Origin: an uncultured Lachnospiraceae bacterium
GTDB lineage: Bacteria; Bacillota; Clostridia; Lachnospirales; Lachnospiraceae
DNA: 32,423 bases
Assembly (NCBI GenBank): GCA_902784025.1
Contig: CACZTF010000102.1
Location: forward strand, 1-32,423
Reading direction: 5' to 3'
The notes under the pieces are model-generated. The model made no database searches and was not told the origin of the DNA. It saw only the letters and a program-made list of their open reading frames with translations. This document shows positions 8,432-14,644 of this stretch, piece by piece (within the stretch, counting starts at the first letter, position 1; each line of letters starts with the position of its first letter). The position numbers and the translations under genes are program-made.

Positions 8432-9262
8432 CTAACCGTTATTTGTAAAAAGCGTACCTACAGACTCACCTTCCAAAGCGAGCTTAATGTTATAAGGATC
8501 ATTTCCATTTAAAATGAGCATGTCGGCCCCTGCGCCCAGAGCTATTTCCGCAGCTGTTAGTTTTGCACTCATGCCGCCTCTGCCTACCCCCCCTTTGTGA
8601 GTTCCTTTTGCCATATGGACAAGTTTATCGGAAATATCCGTTATCTCTGATATCAGTTCAGCATCAGGATTATTCTTGGGATCATCAGTGTACATACCGT
8701 CTATATCAGACAGGAGTACTAAAAGGTCTGCCCCTGTAAGCTCTGCTACTATAGCAGACAGTCTGTCATTATCCCCAAATGTCTGTACCTGTTCTATCTC
8801 TTCAGTGGATATAGAATCGTTTTCATTTACAACGGGAACCACACCGAGTTTAAAGAGTTCTTCAAATGTGTTGTATGCGTTCTTTCTGGTGTATTCGTTA
8901 TCAAGGGTTACCCTTGTGAGGAGCACCTGACCCATTCCGGTATTGTACTCTGCAAAAAGCTTCTGATACATCATTACGAGTTTTGCCTGCCCTATGGAAG
9001 CACATGCCTGTTTAAGCGGCAGGCTGTCTGCCTCATGTATCTTTTCCCTGTACAATCCGATAGAAGCTTTTCCAATAGCTACGGCACCTGACGAAACAAG
9101 ACAAACATCTCTTCCCTCATTTTTTATATCAACCAATACTCTGACAAGACGTTCAAGACGCATTATGTTCAAACGTCCTGTTTCCTCATGAACAAGAGAG
9201 GAAGATCCTATTTTCACAACTATTCTTTTTTTATCTTTAAGACCTGCACGCGCTGAACTCAT
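8432..9262 (-). CDS. proB: Glutamate 5-kinase ProB (short form without PUA domain)
   Basis: ProB phosphorylates the gamma-carboxyl of glutamate, the first and usually proline-inhibited step of proline synthesis. The 276-residue product carries the amino acid kinase fold. Visible motifs are VVKIGSSSLV at the N-terminus, SSGAVAIG, PVVNENDSI, FGDNDRLSA, LLSDIDGMYT, and KGGVGRGGMSAKLTAA near the C-terminus. It ends where the PUA domain of the longer E. coli-type enzyme would begin. The start at 9262 (MSSARAG) has GGGAG eight bases upstream; the longer upstream frame lacks this. It ends in TAG, which shows that TAG is a normal stop here. A promoter lies just upstream. It is the first gene of proB, unknown gene, cyclo-ligase, proA. 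Confidence 0.96.
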   Translation of the reverse strand: MSSARAGLKDKKRIVVKIGSSSLVHEETGRLNIMRLERLVRVLVDIKNEGRDVCLVSSGAVAIGKASIGLYREKIHEADSLPLKQACASIGQAKLVMMYQKLFAEYNTGMGQVLLTRVTLDNEYTRKNAYNTFEELFKLGVVPVVNENDSISTEEIEQVQTFGDNDRLSAIVAELTGADLLVLLSDIDGMYTDDPKNNPDAELISEITDISDKLVHMAKGTHKGGVGRGGMSAKLTAAEIALGAGADMLILNGNDPYNIKLALEGESVGTLFTNNG

Positions 9263-9299
9263 TATACTTACTCCCGAATCAAAAAAAAACATTATTTTC

Positions 9300-9328
9300 A
9301 TTTTACATGACAAGGTTCTTTTTATCAA
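9300..9328 (-). promoter_or_regulatory. Promoter of the proB cluster
   Basis: On the minus strand TTGATA (9328-9323) and TAAAAT (9305-9300) are separated by exactly 17 bases. The predicted transcript start is a little over 25 bases before the proB ATG. This is a good sigma-A-type match. Confidence 0.65.
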
Positions 9329-9428
9329 GTTTGTAATTATCACTATCCGGAACAAAAAAAGCATTTCGAACTTGCTTCTGAGAAAGAATTATCTCAGGCT
9401 TTATCGTCATAAAACCACTATCCCGATT

Positions 9429-9470
9429 AAAAAAGACACCGCACTAAAATGCGATGCCTTCTTTTTTGAT
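9429..9470 (-). terminator. Rho-independent terminator, possibly bidirectional
   Basis: The minus strand reads GGCATCGCA, loop TTTTAG, then TGCGGTGTC followed by TTTTTT. The nine-base stem pairs throughout, counting G-T pairs. An A-run precedes it, so it could also stop plus-strand transcription. It lies just after the 60-residue membrane protein gene and upstream of the proB promoter. Confidence 0.75.
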
Positions 9471-9477
9471 CATCTGA

Positions 9478-9660
9478 TCATCTCTTCATCATCCACCACA
9501 AAAATATCATCCTTTTATTCATTTCTTTTTTCACTGTTTTTTTTATCTTCTTCTCTTCTTCAGACAAATTTCTCTCCGTACGTTTTTCGTGATAATAACC
9601 TAAAAGGCCTACCGCAATTCCTACGCCGACACATATAATGATCACTATAAAAACACCCAT
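9478..9660 (-). CDS. Small single-pass membrane protein, unknown function
   Basis: The product is 60 residues. Residues 1-23 (MGVFIVIIICVGVGIAVGLLGYY) form one glycine-containing membrane helix, here split by a Gly-rich motif. A highly charged, Lys/Glu-rich cytoplasmic tail follows and ends in IFLWWMMKR. GAGGAAG lies 7-8 bases before the ATG, and a terminator follows directly, which supports a real gene. It is downstream of the His-rich gene on the same strand, but that gene has its own terminator, so this may be a separate unit. I recognise no family. Confidence 0.6.
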   Translation of the reverse strand: MGVFIVIIICVGVGIAVGLLGYYHEKRTERNLSEEEKKIKKTVKKEMNKRMIFLWWMMKR

Positions 9661-9756
9661 AAGATCACTTCCTCAGAAAAACCGGGTACGTTTTTTAATC
9701 TTTCGTCAATACTGATCTTTAATCCGATTATAGCATGTCATATGTATAAAGTATAT

Positions 9757-9792
9757 AAAAAAGATGATCATCTTTGATGACCATCTTTTAAA
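9757..9792 (-). terminator. Terminator of the His-rich protein gene
   Basis: On the minus strand AAAGATGGTCATC, loop AAA, GATGATCATCTTT forms a 13-base stem with one G-T pair, followed by TTTTATAT. It lies about 25 bases after the stop of the His-rich gene. Confidence 0.85.
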
Positions 9793-9817
9793 GAATTAAT
9801 AAGCAGTTTTTTTCGTA

Positions 9818-10402
9818 TCAATGCTTATGATCTTCGTGATCGCATCCGCATTTATGCTCATGTGAATGTTCGGATGTATCTCCGCCCTCATGTACATGCT
9901 CGTGGCTGTGCGCATGCTCATGTCCGTGGTTGTGAGTCGTTCCGTCTGCATGGGTATGTTCATGACTGTGACCGTGTGTGTGCTCGTGTGTGTGGTCTAC
10001 AGCTTCATGTGAATGCTCATGATCTGCGAATTCCTTTGAATCATGATCATGTGTGTGTGCAACGGTATCTCCGCCCTCATGTACATGCTCATGGCTGTGC
10101 GCATGCTCATGTCCGTGGCTGTGAGTCGTTCCGTCTGCATGGGTATGTTCATGACTGTGACCGTGTGTGTGCTCATGTGTGTGGTCTACAGCTTCATGTG
10201 AATGCTCATGATCTGCAAATTCTGCTGAATCGTGATCGTGTGTGTGTGCAGCGGTGTCTCCGCCCCCATGTACATGCTCATGACTGTGCGCATGCTCATG
10301 TCCATGGTTGTGTGTCGTTCCGTCTGCATGAGTATGCTCATGTGTATGCTCATGGCTGTGCTCATGCACGTGATCTACAGTTTCATCGTTAGCTCCTCCC
10401 AT
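9818..10402 (-). CDS. Histidine-rich tandem-repeat protein, probable metal-binding or storage
   Basis: The 194-residue product contains about 66 histidines, roughly one residue in three, nearly all in alternating HxH runs (HEHTHEHTHADGTTH, HEHAHSHEHVH, HTHDHD). It consists of about 2.7 copies of a 63-residue unit and ends in HKCGCDHEDHKH, which adds two cysteines. There is no signal peptide or membrane segment, so it is cytoplasmic. The start at 10402 (MGGANDET) has AAGGAGG at the right distance; the 18-residue upstream extension lacks one. Such composition is known from nickel or zinc sequestering proteins (Hpn-like, HypB His stretches), so buffering of Zn, Ni or Co is the natural inference. 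No metal transporter, hydrogenase or urease gene is nearby. Confidence 0.88.
   Translation of the reverse strand: MGGANDETVDHVHEHSHEHTHEHTHADGTTHNHGHEHAHSHEHVHGGGDTAAHTHDHDSAEFADHEHSHEAVDHTHEHTHGHSHEHTHADGTTHSHGHEHAHSHEHVHEGGDTVAHTHDHDSKEFADHEHSHEAVDHTHEHTHGHSHEHTHADGTTHNHGHEHAHSHEHVHEGGDTSEHSHEHKCGCDHEDHKH
9850..10375. repeat. 189-bp tandem repeats inside the His-rich gene
   Basis: The plus-strand block TCCGCCCTCATGTACATGCT occurs at 9881 and 10070 and, with one change (CCCCCATG), at 10259, giving a period of 189 bp, or 63 codons. The copies are nearly identical, which suggests recent duplication. The copy number could change by recombination or slippage. Confidence 0.9.
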
Positions 10403-10506
10403 AATGAAGTCCTCCTTAGCTAATAACTCATAATATATAAAAATCCTGGTATTCAAAAAGCAGATCTGCCACGATCGATCCGAATGTTTTTGTCAACCAT
10501 TATTAA

Positions 10507-10534
10507 ATTATATCACAACCACAATATGTAGTAT
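10507..10534 (-). promoter_or_regulatory. Candidate NrdR-like box and -10 element upstream of the His-rich gene
   Basis: Plus-strand 10519-10534 reads CCACAATATGTAGTAT. This is 15 of 16 identical to the proximal NrdR box of nrdD read on its minus strand (CCACAATATATAGTAT). A minus-strand TATAAT lies at 10512-10507, seven bases downstream in the direction of the His-rich gene, so a bound repressor would cover that promoter. A clear second box at 31-32 bp is missing; the nearest weak one (CTATATATTATA) is about 41 bp away. This is only a candidate. Confidence 0.35.
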
Positions 10535-10677
10535 ATACTGTGGGACAATGTTGTATTCATGTCTATATATTATACAGTGTGTGCAACTATTAACGCTGTT
10601 CTTTTGAAATAAAACAATATTTTTTCATTACATTTATAATTTTTTTACATCCATATATTTTTTCTTTCCATCAAATA

Positions 10678-10721
10678 AATAAAACCAGGAAGGAATACAA
10701 ACATTCCGCCTTGGTCTTATT
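10678..10721 (-). terminator. Terminator of nrdD
   Basis: Two 19-base arms (10678-10696 and 10703-10721) pair with three mismatches around a six-base loop. On the minus strand the stem ends CCTGGTTTTATT followed by TATTT. It lies about 85 bases after the nrdD stop. Confidence 0.7.
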
Positions 10722-10805
10722 TCAGTTATAGCTGCAAATTGTGTATATAGAAATTCAAGCCTTATTTCAGTTAAAGTTGCAACTCAACAGTATAAACATG
10801 CATCA

Positions 10806-12977
10806 TTACAGATGAAGCACCCTGTCCTGGATCTCCTGGGTCCTGCCCTGATTCCAGAACTGTGTTCCTATATATCCGCAAGTTCTTCTTGCAACATTTA
10901 ATTTGTTCTGATCACGATTACCGCAGTTAGGGCACTCCCATACCAGTTTGCCATGTCCGTCATCAACTACCAGGATCTCACCGTCAAATCCGCAAACCTG
11001 ACAGTAATCACTTTTTGTGTTCAACTCTGCATACATGATATTGTCGTAAATATACTGCATCACTCCCAGAACAGCGTCAATGTTCTGCGTCATGTTCGGA
11101 ACCTCCACATAGCTGATGGCACCTCCGGGGCTGAGAGCCTGGAACTCAGACTCAAACTTCAGTTTTGTAAAAGCATCGATCTCTTCCTGAACATGCACAT
11201 GATAACTGTTTGTAATATAGTTTTTATCAGTAACTCCGGGGATGATACCAAATCTCTTCTGGAGACACTGGGCAAACTTATATGTAGTTGACTCCAGCGG
11301 CGTTCCGTATAAGCTGAAGGAAATGTTCGAATCAGCTCTCCACTTCAGACACTTATCATTCATAAACTGCATAACTGCAAGGGCAAAATCCTTCCCGTCC
11401 TTATCCGTGTGGGAAACCCCCTTCATGTACTGTGTACATTCGTTCAATCCTGCATAACCAAGGGAAATGGTCGAGTAGTTGCCGTAAAGGAGTTTGTCGA
11501 TGGTCTCACCCTTTTTAAGACGAGCAAGTGCTCCATTCTGCCAGAGTATGGGAGCAACATCCGAAGGTGTACCCTTCAGTCTGTCATGACGGCACATAAG
11601 GGCCTTATGGCATAACTGCATACGTTCCTCTAATATCTCCCAGAATTTTTCTTCATTACCGCCTGAGGAACAAGCCACATCTACAAGATTAAGTGTAACT
11701 ACACCCTGATTAAATCTTCCGTAATACTTATGCTGACCGTTTTCTCCCATACCATCCACATCAGGAGTAAGGAATGAACGGCATCCCATGCAAGCATACA
11801 CATCACCGTTCTTTAATTCTTTCATCTTTTTAGCTGAAATGTAGTCGGGAACCATGCGTTTTGCAGTACACTTTGCAGCAAGTACTGTAAGATCCCAATA
11901 CTGACTTCCCTCACGTACATTGTCTTCATCCAGAACATAAATGAGCTTCGGAAATGCAGGTGTGATAAACACACCTTTTTCATTCTTAACGCCTGTGATC
12001 CTCTGCTCAAGAACCTCTTTTATAACGAGAGCAAGATCGTCACGGGTCTGTCCCTCGGGAACCTCATCAAGGTACATAAATACAGTAACGAACGGAGCCT
12101 GGCCGTTTGTAGTCATAAGGGTTATCACCTGATACTGTATCATCTGAACGCCTCGTTTGATCTCGTCAAGGACACGAAGTTCCGCAACACGGTTTATCTT
12201 TTCTTCTTCAAGAGGAACTCCGGCAGTTTCAAACTCTTTCTTTACCTGCGCTCTGAACTTATCCCTGCTTACCTGCACAAAAGGAGCAAGGTGTGAGAGC
12301 GATATGCTCTGACCACCATACTGTGAACTGGCAATCTGGGCAATGGCCTGTGTTGCGATATTACATGCCGTCGAAAAACTGTGGGGCTTTTCGATCATCG
12401 TCTCGCTGATCACCGTTCCGTTCTGAAGCATATCCTCTAAATTTACAAGACAGCAGTTATGCATATGCTGTGCAAAGTAATCTGAATCATGGAAATGTAT
12501 GATCCCCTGCTCATGTGCATCCACCACATCTGAAGGAAGAAGAAGTCTCTTTGTGATATCTTTACTCACTTCTCCCGCCATATAATCCCTCTGTACACTG
12601 TTTACAGTGGGATTTTTATTAGAGTTTTCCTGCTTGACTTCCTCATTATTACACTCAAGAAGACTTAAAATCTGCTCATCTGTAGAATTTGATTTACGAA
12701 CAAGAGCTCTTTTGTATCTGTAGGTTATATATTTTCTCGCAACTGAAAATGCTCTGTACTGCATTATCTGGTTTTCTACAAGATCCTGGATCTCTTCCAC
12801 GTTCAGAGAACGTCCGATCTCGGCACACATTCCCTCTACATTTTTTGCGATGGTCTGTATCTGCTCGTCGGAAAGACGTTCACCCGGTACCACTTCGTTG
12901 TTAGCTTTTTCCACAGCTGCAACTATTTTTGCACCGTCGAAAATCATTTCTGAGCCGCTTCTTTTTATGATCTTCAA
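10806..12977 (-). CDS. nrdD: Anaerobic (class III) ribonucleoside-triphosphate reductase NrdD
   Basis: NrdD reduces ribonucleoside triphosphates to deoxy forms under anaerobiosis using a glycyl radical. The 723-residue protein has an N-terminal ATP-cone (KIIKRSGSEMIFDGAKIVAAVEKAN), a central ten-stranded barrel with conserved Cys (HMHNCCLVNLEDML), a zinc site from CQVC and CPNC near residues 665-690, and the glycyl-radical motif RRTCGYIG near residue 699. I chose the TTG at 12977 because GGGAGG sits eight bases upstream; no ATG fits. Two NrdR boxes overlap the promoter, so it is probably repressed when dATP is high. The activase gene nrdG, normally just downstream, is absent here; the next gene is the His-rich protein. 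Confidence 0.97.
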   Translation of the reverse strand: MKIIKRSGSEMIFDGAKIVAAVEKANNEVVPGERLSDEQIQTIAKNVEGMCAEIGRSLNVEEIQDLVENQIMQYRAFSVARKYITYRYKRALVRKSNSTDEQILSLLECNNEEVKQENSNKNPTVNSVQRDYMAGEVSKDITKRLLLPSDVVDAHEQGIIHFHDSDYFAQHMHNCCLVNLEDMLQNGTVISETMIEKPHSFSTACNIATQAIAQIASSQYGGQSISLSHLAPFVQVSRDKFRAQVKKEFETAGVPLEEEKINRVAELRVLDEIKRGVQMIQYQVITLMTTNGQAPFVTVFMYLDEVPEGQTRDDLALVIKEVLEQRITGVKNEKGVFITPAFPKLIYVLDEDNVREGSQYWDLTVLAAKCTAKRMVPDYISAKKMKELKNGDVYACMGCRSFLTPDVDGMGENGQHKYYGRFNQGVVTLNLVDVACSSGGNEEKFWEILEERMQLCHKALMCRHDRLKGTPSDVAPILWQNGALARLKKGETIDKLLYGNYSTISLGYAGLNECTQYMKGVSHTDKDGKDFALAVMQFMNDKCLKWRADSNISFSLYGTPLESTTYKFAQCLQKRFGIIPGVTDKNYITNSYHVHVQEEIDAFTKLKFESEFQALSPGGAISYVEVPNMTQNIDAVLGVMQYIYDNIMYAELNTKSDYCQVCGFDGEILVVDDGHGKLVWECPNCGNRDQNKLNVARRTCGYIGTQFWNQGRTQEIQDRVLHL

Positions 12978-13029
12978 AGTATTTTCCTCCCTGTTATATG
13001 TGTTTTTCTTAAAAAGGATCAACCTAAAG

Positions 13030-13048
13030 CCCGTAATTACGGCTTTGT
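13030..13048 (-). other. Stem-loop in the nrdD 5' leader
   Basis: On the minus strand AAAGCCGTAATTACGGGCTTT lies in the untranslated leader between the promoter and the TTG start. AAAGCC and GGGCTTT pair around a GTAATTAC palindrome. It could affect mRNA stability; nothing more can be said. Confidence 0.4.
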
Positions 13049-13062
13049 TTTAGCTCACAGGG

Positions 13063-13113
13063 ATAATACTATATATTGTGGTCGTTGTCAAGATTCTTTA
13101 CTATATATTGGTA
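13063..13113 (-). promoter_or_regulatory. nrdD promoter with two NrdR boxes
   Basis: On the minus strand, -35 TTGACA (13091-13086), a 17-base spacer and -10 TATTAT (13068-13063) form a strong promoter. Two 16-base boxes matching the NrdR consensus (acaCwATATaTwGtgt), CCACAATATATAGTAT (13081-13066) and TACCAATATATAGTAA (13113-13098), start 32 bp apart, three helical turns. That is the spacing known for NrdR pairs. The proximal box overlaps the -10 and spacer, as expected for a repressor. Confidence 0.85.
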
Positions 13114-13131
13114 ATTTTATTTATGTTAAAA

Positions 13132-13161
13132 AGATATACAGATAGGTTTTTTTGTATATCT
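13132..13161 (-). terminator. Possible terminator or stem-loop between tetR and nrdD
   Basis: On the minus strand AGATATACA, a 12-base loop and TGTATATCT form a perfect nine-base stem, followed by only four T. It lies about 80 bases after the TetR gene stop and upstream of the nrdD promoter. Confidence 0.5.
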
Positions 13162-13241
13162 GTGACTGTTGAACAGCCTGTATCATGCATAAAAAACAAT
13201 TCTTCAGTTTTCTCTTTATTATTATCTTACCACCAACTTTT

Positions 13242-13793
13242 TTAATGATCCACCGAGATCATCTTGCAATAATATGAGGCCGCCTCTCCGGGTGGAGTTT
13301 TCATTTCATCTCCCGCCCACCACTCAAGAGCGGAAACAAAACTGTCAGTCAGCATCTTCATCACAAAATCCTCCGGTATACCGATGCTGAGTTTTTCAGC
13401 CCGGTCATGGAACAACTCCTCAAGATAAGATCTCATATAAAACTTATATATTTCACTGCTGTCAAATCTCATGATCCTTACTATCTCATTTCTGTTATCA
13501 TACAGATGGCTGAAAAGGTGATGTATCTTTAAGGATAAAGGATTCACGTCAGCCGGAATATCGTGAGGAGAAAGCTCTTTCAGTTCATTTGAAAAAACAT
13601 GTTCAAAAAGCTCGCTGCACATAGTATGCAAAAGCTCATCTTTTGTTTCAAAATGAGCGTAAAAAGTACTTCTGCCAATATCCGCTTCATCTATGATATC
13701 CTGTATGGTTATATCGGCATATTTCTTTTTATCAAGAAGGACGTAAAATGCCTTCATTATAGCTTTTCTGGTTTTTAATACTCTTCTGTCCAT
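13242..13793 (-). CDS. TetR/AcrR-family transcriptional regulator
   Basis: The 183-residue product begins with a TetR_N helix-turn-helix, RKAIMKAFYVLL then DITIQDIIDEADIGRSTFYAHFETKDELL (residues about 9-55). An all-helical ligand or dimer domain follows, ending FVSALEWWAGDEMKTPPGEAASYYCKMI, the C-terminal pattern seen in DhaS-like or TetR_C_33-type regulators. The ATG at 13793 has GGGAG three to four bases upstream, slightly close; a TTG 24 bases earlier has no site. The gene is divergent from the small plus-strand gene at 14012, the only close candidate target apart from itself. The ligand is unknown. Confidence 0.9.
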   Translation of the reverse strand: MDRRVLKTRKAIMKAFYVLLDKKKYADITIQDIIDEADIGRSTFYAHFETKDELLHTMCSELFEHVFSNELKELSPHDIPADVNPLSLKIHHLFSHLYDNRNEIVRIMRFDSSEIYKFYMRSYLEELFHDRAEKLSIGIPEDFVMKMLTDSFVSALEWWAGDEMKTPPGEAASYYCKMISVDH

Positions 13794-13982
13794 ATGCTCC
13801 CTTTCAAAATCAAACAAAATGCAAATAAATGTATGATATCCTTACATTTATAACTAATAGTTCCATAACTTACTATATTTCACATATGCTTATTGAATAC
13901 TGTTGTTACTGATTATATCATGAAATCAGATAAAGTGTTCATTATCTTACAAGAGTTCATTAGATTGCGTTTTATATATTAT

Positions 13983-13997
13983 TGCGGTATTTCCGCA
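13983..13997 (+). other. Hairpin directly before a ribosome binding site
   Basis: TGCGG TATTT CCGCA is a perfect five-base stem ending one or two bases before AAAGGAG of the following small gene. It could influence its translation or mRNA stability. Confidence 0.4.
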
Positions 13998-14011
13998 GAA
14001 AGGAGTAAGTC

Positions 14012-14224
14012 ATGAAAAAGTTAAGAAATTTTTTCAATAAACTTTTTTCGGGTAATCCCGATCTTCCGGATAACAAGATCTTCGGAAATCCTTACATGGA
14101 TGCCCAGCAATTCATGTATTCCTATATCACTTTTTCCGGCGATACCCGCAAGCAGGAAGGAAGCAATAAACCAATCAAAGGGAAAGTTATTAATTTTAAC
14201 GACTACAAGTTACGGCAGGCATAA
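14012..14224 (+). CDS. Small unknown protein, 70 residues
   Basis: The product is a basic N-terminus (MKKLRNFFNKLFSGNP) followed by a polar region with FGNPYMDAQQFMYSYITF and a lysine-rich end (KPIKGKVINFNDYKLRQA). There is no signal peptide or transmembrane segment; the N-terminal helix may be amphipathic. AAAGGAG lies eight bases before the ATG and a strong terminator follows about 90 bases downstream, so it is likely expressed as a single-gene unit. It is divergent from the TetR gene. I do not recognise a family. Confidence 0.7.
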   Translation: MKKLRNFFNKLFSGNPDLPDNKIFGNPYMDAQQFMYSYITFSGDTRKQEGSNKPIKGKVINFNDYKLRQA

Positions 14225-14309
14225 ATCAATTATTCTGCCTGATGGAGATCACCCAGTCCCGGACTGTTTTAGAGTTGCTGAGCCTCTGCAAATACACGTG
14301 ATATGCTAT

Positions 14310-14335
14310 AAAAAAGACTGTGTAAGTCTTTTTTT
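14310..14335 (+). terminator. Rho-independent terminator
   Basis: AAAAAAGACT GTGT AAGTCTTTTTT forms a stem of at least eight bases plus A/T extension with a long T-run. It is symmetric, so it can work on both strands. It ends the 70-residue protein transcript. The rest of 14225-14450 contains no supported gene. Confidence 0.85.
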
Positions 14336-14451
14336 ATTTTAATCTTTCACAGATAAAACACCAGCTTTTTTTCTTCATGGCCGTATCTGCCGCCACAAAG
14401 AACTAATATCTGTGATCAGGCTTACATCAATTATTTTCTCATTGTTCCATC

Positions 14452-14482
14452 AAAAAAGACCCTGAGACCTATAGTCTTTGGA
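14452..14482 (-). terminator. Terminator of tRNA-Trp
   Basis: On the minus strand AAAGAC, loop TATAGGTCTCAG, then GGTCTTTTTT with a six-T run, about 25 bases after the 3' end of the tRNA. Confidence 0.65.
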
Positions 14483-14506
14483 TCTTATTTTAAAAAATAT
14501 ATGTAG

Positions 14507-14577
14507 CAGGGGTGGAGAGAATCGAACTCCCGCCAAAAGTTTTGGAGACTCCTATGATACCATTTCACCACACCCCT
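14507..14577 (-). tRNA. tRNA-Trp (anticodon CCA)
   Basis: The cloverleaf was folded by hand. Acceptor AGGGGTG pairs with CACCCCT and the discriminator is G. D stem is GTGA/TCAT with a seven-base loop. Anticodon stem is GGAGT/ACTTT with loop CTCCAAA (anticodon CCA). T stem is GGGAG/CTCTC with loop TTCGATT. The 3' CCA is not encoded. It has a strong promoter directly upstream and a terminator downstream. Confidence 0.95.
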
Positions 14578-14605
14578 AAAGGCCGTATTTTAAAACGACC
14601 TGTGT

Positions 14606-14634
14606 ATGATATCATCATTTTGGTTTTGTGTCAA
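14606..14634 (-). promoter_or_regulatory. Promoter of tRNA-Trp
   Basis: TTGACA (14634-14629) and TATCAT (14611-14606) on the minus strand are spaced by exactly 17 bases and lie about 30 bases before the tRNA 5' end. The promoter starts only ten bases after the stop of the upstream secreted-protein gene. Confidence 0.85.
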
Positions 14635-14644
14635 TTATTATTTG

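Larger units (their letters stand above)
10403..10805. other. 403-bp intergenic region between nrdD and the His-rich gene
   Basis: No ORF with a ribosome site was found. It holds, from nrdD onward, two 22-base direct repeats (10761-10782 and 10716-10737, CTTATTTCAGTTAWAGYTGCAA, 20 of 22 identical), the nrdD terminator hairpin, an A/T-rich stretch, and a NrdR-like box next to a minus-strand TATAAT that probably serves the His-rich gene. Confidence 0.6.

Noticed and set aside
9850..10375. CRISPR-like array
   Set aside because: The repeats are 189-bp contiguous units within a coding frame, with no short repeat and unique spacer pattern. The same holds for the 93-bp repeats at 14940-15290.
9862..10392. 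176-residue plus-strand open frame rich in His, Arg and Val
   Set aside because: It is the antisense shadow of the His-rich repeat gene. It has no ribosome site, and the minus strand has a good start, site and terminator.
14335..14379. 14-residue minus-strand ORF MKKKSWCFICERLK with a CxxC motif ending at a terminator
   Set aside because: Too short, with no ribosome site or promoter; probably chance in A/T-rich sequence.
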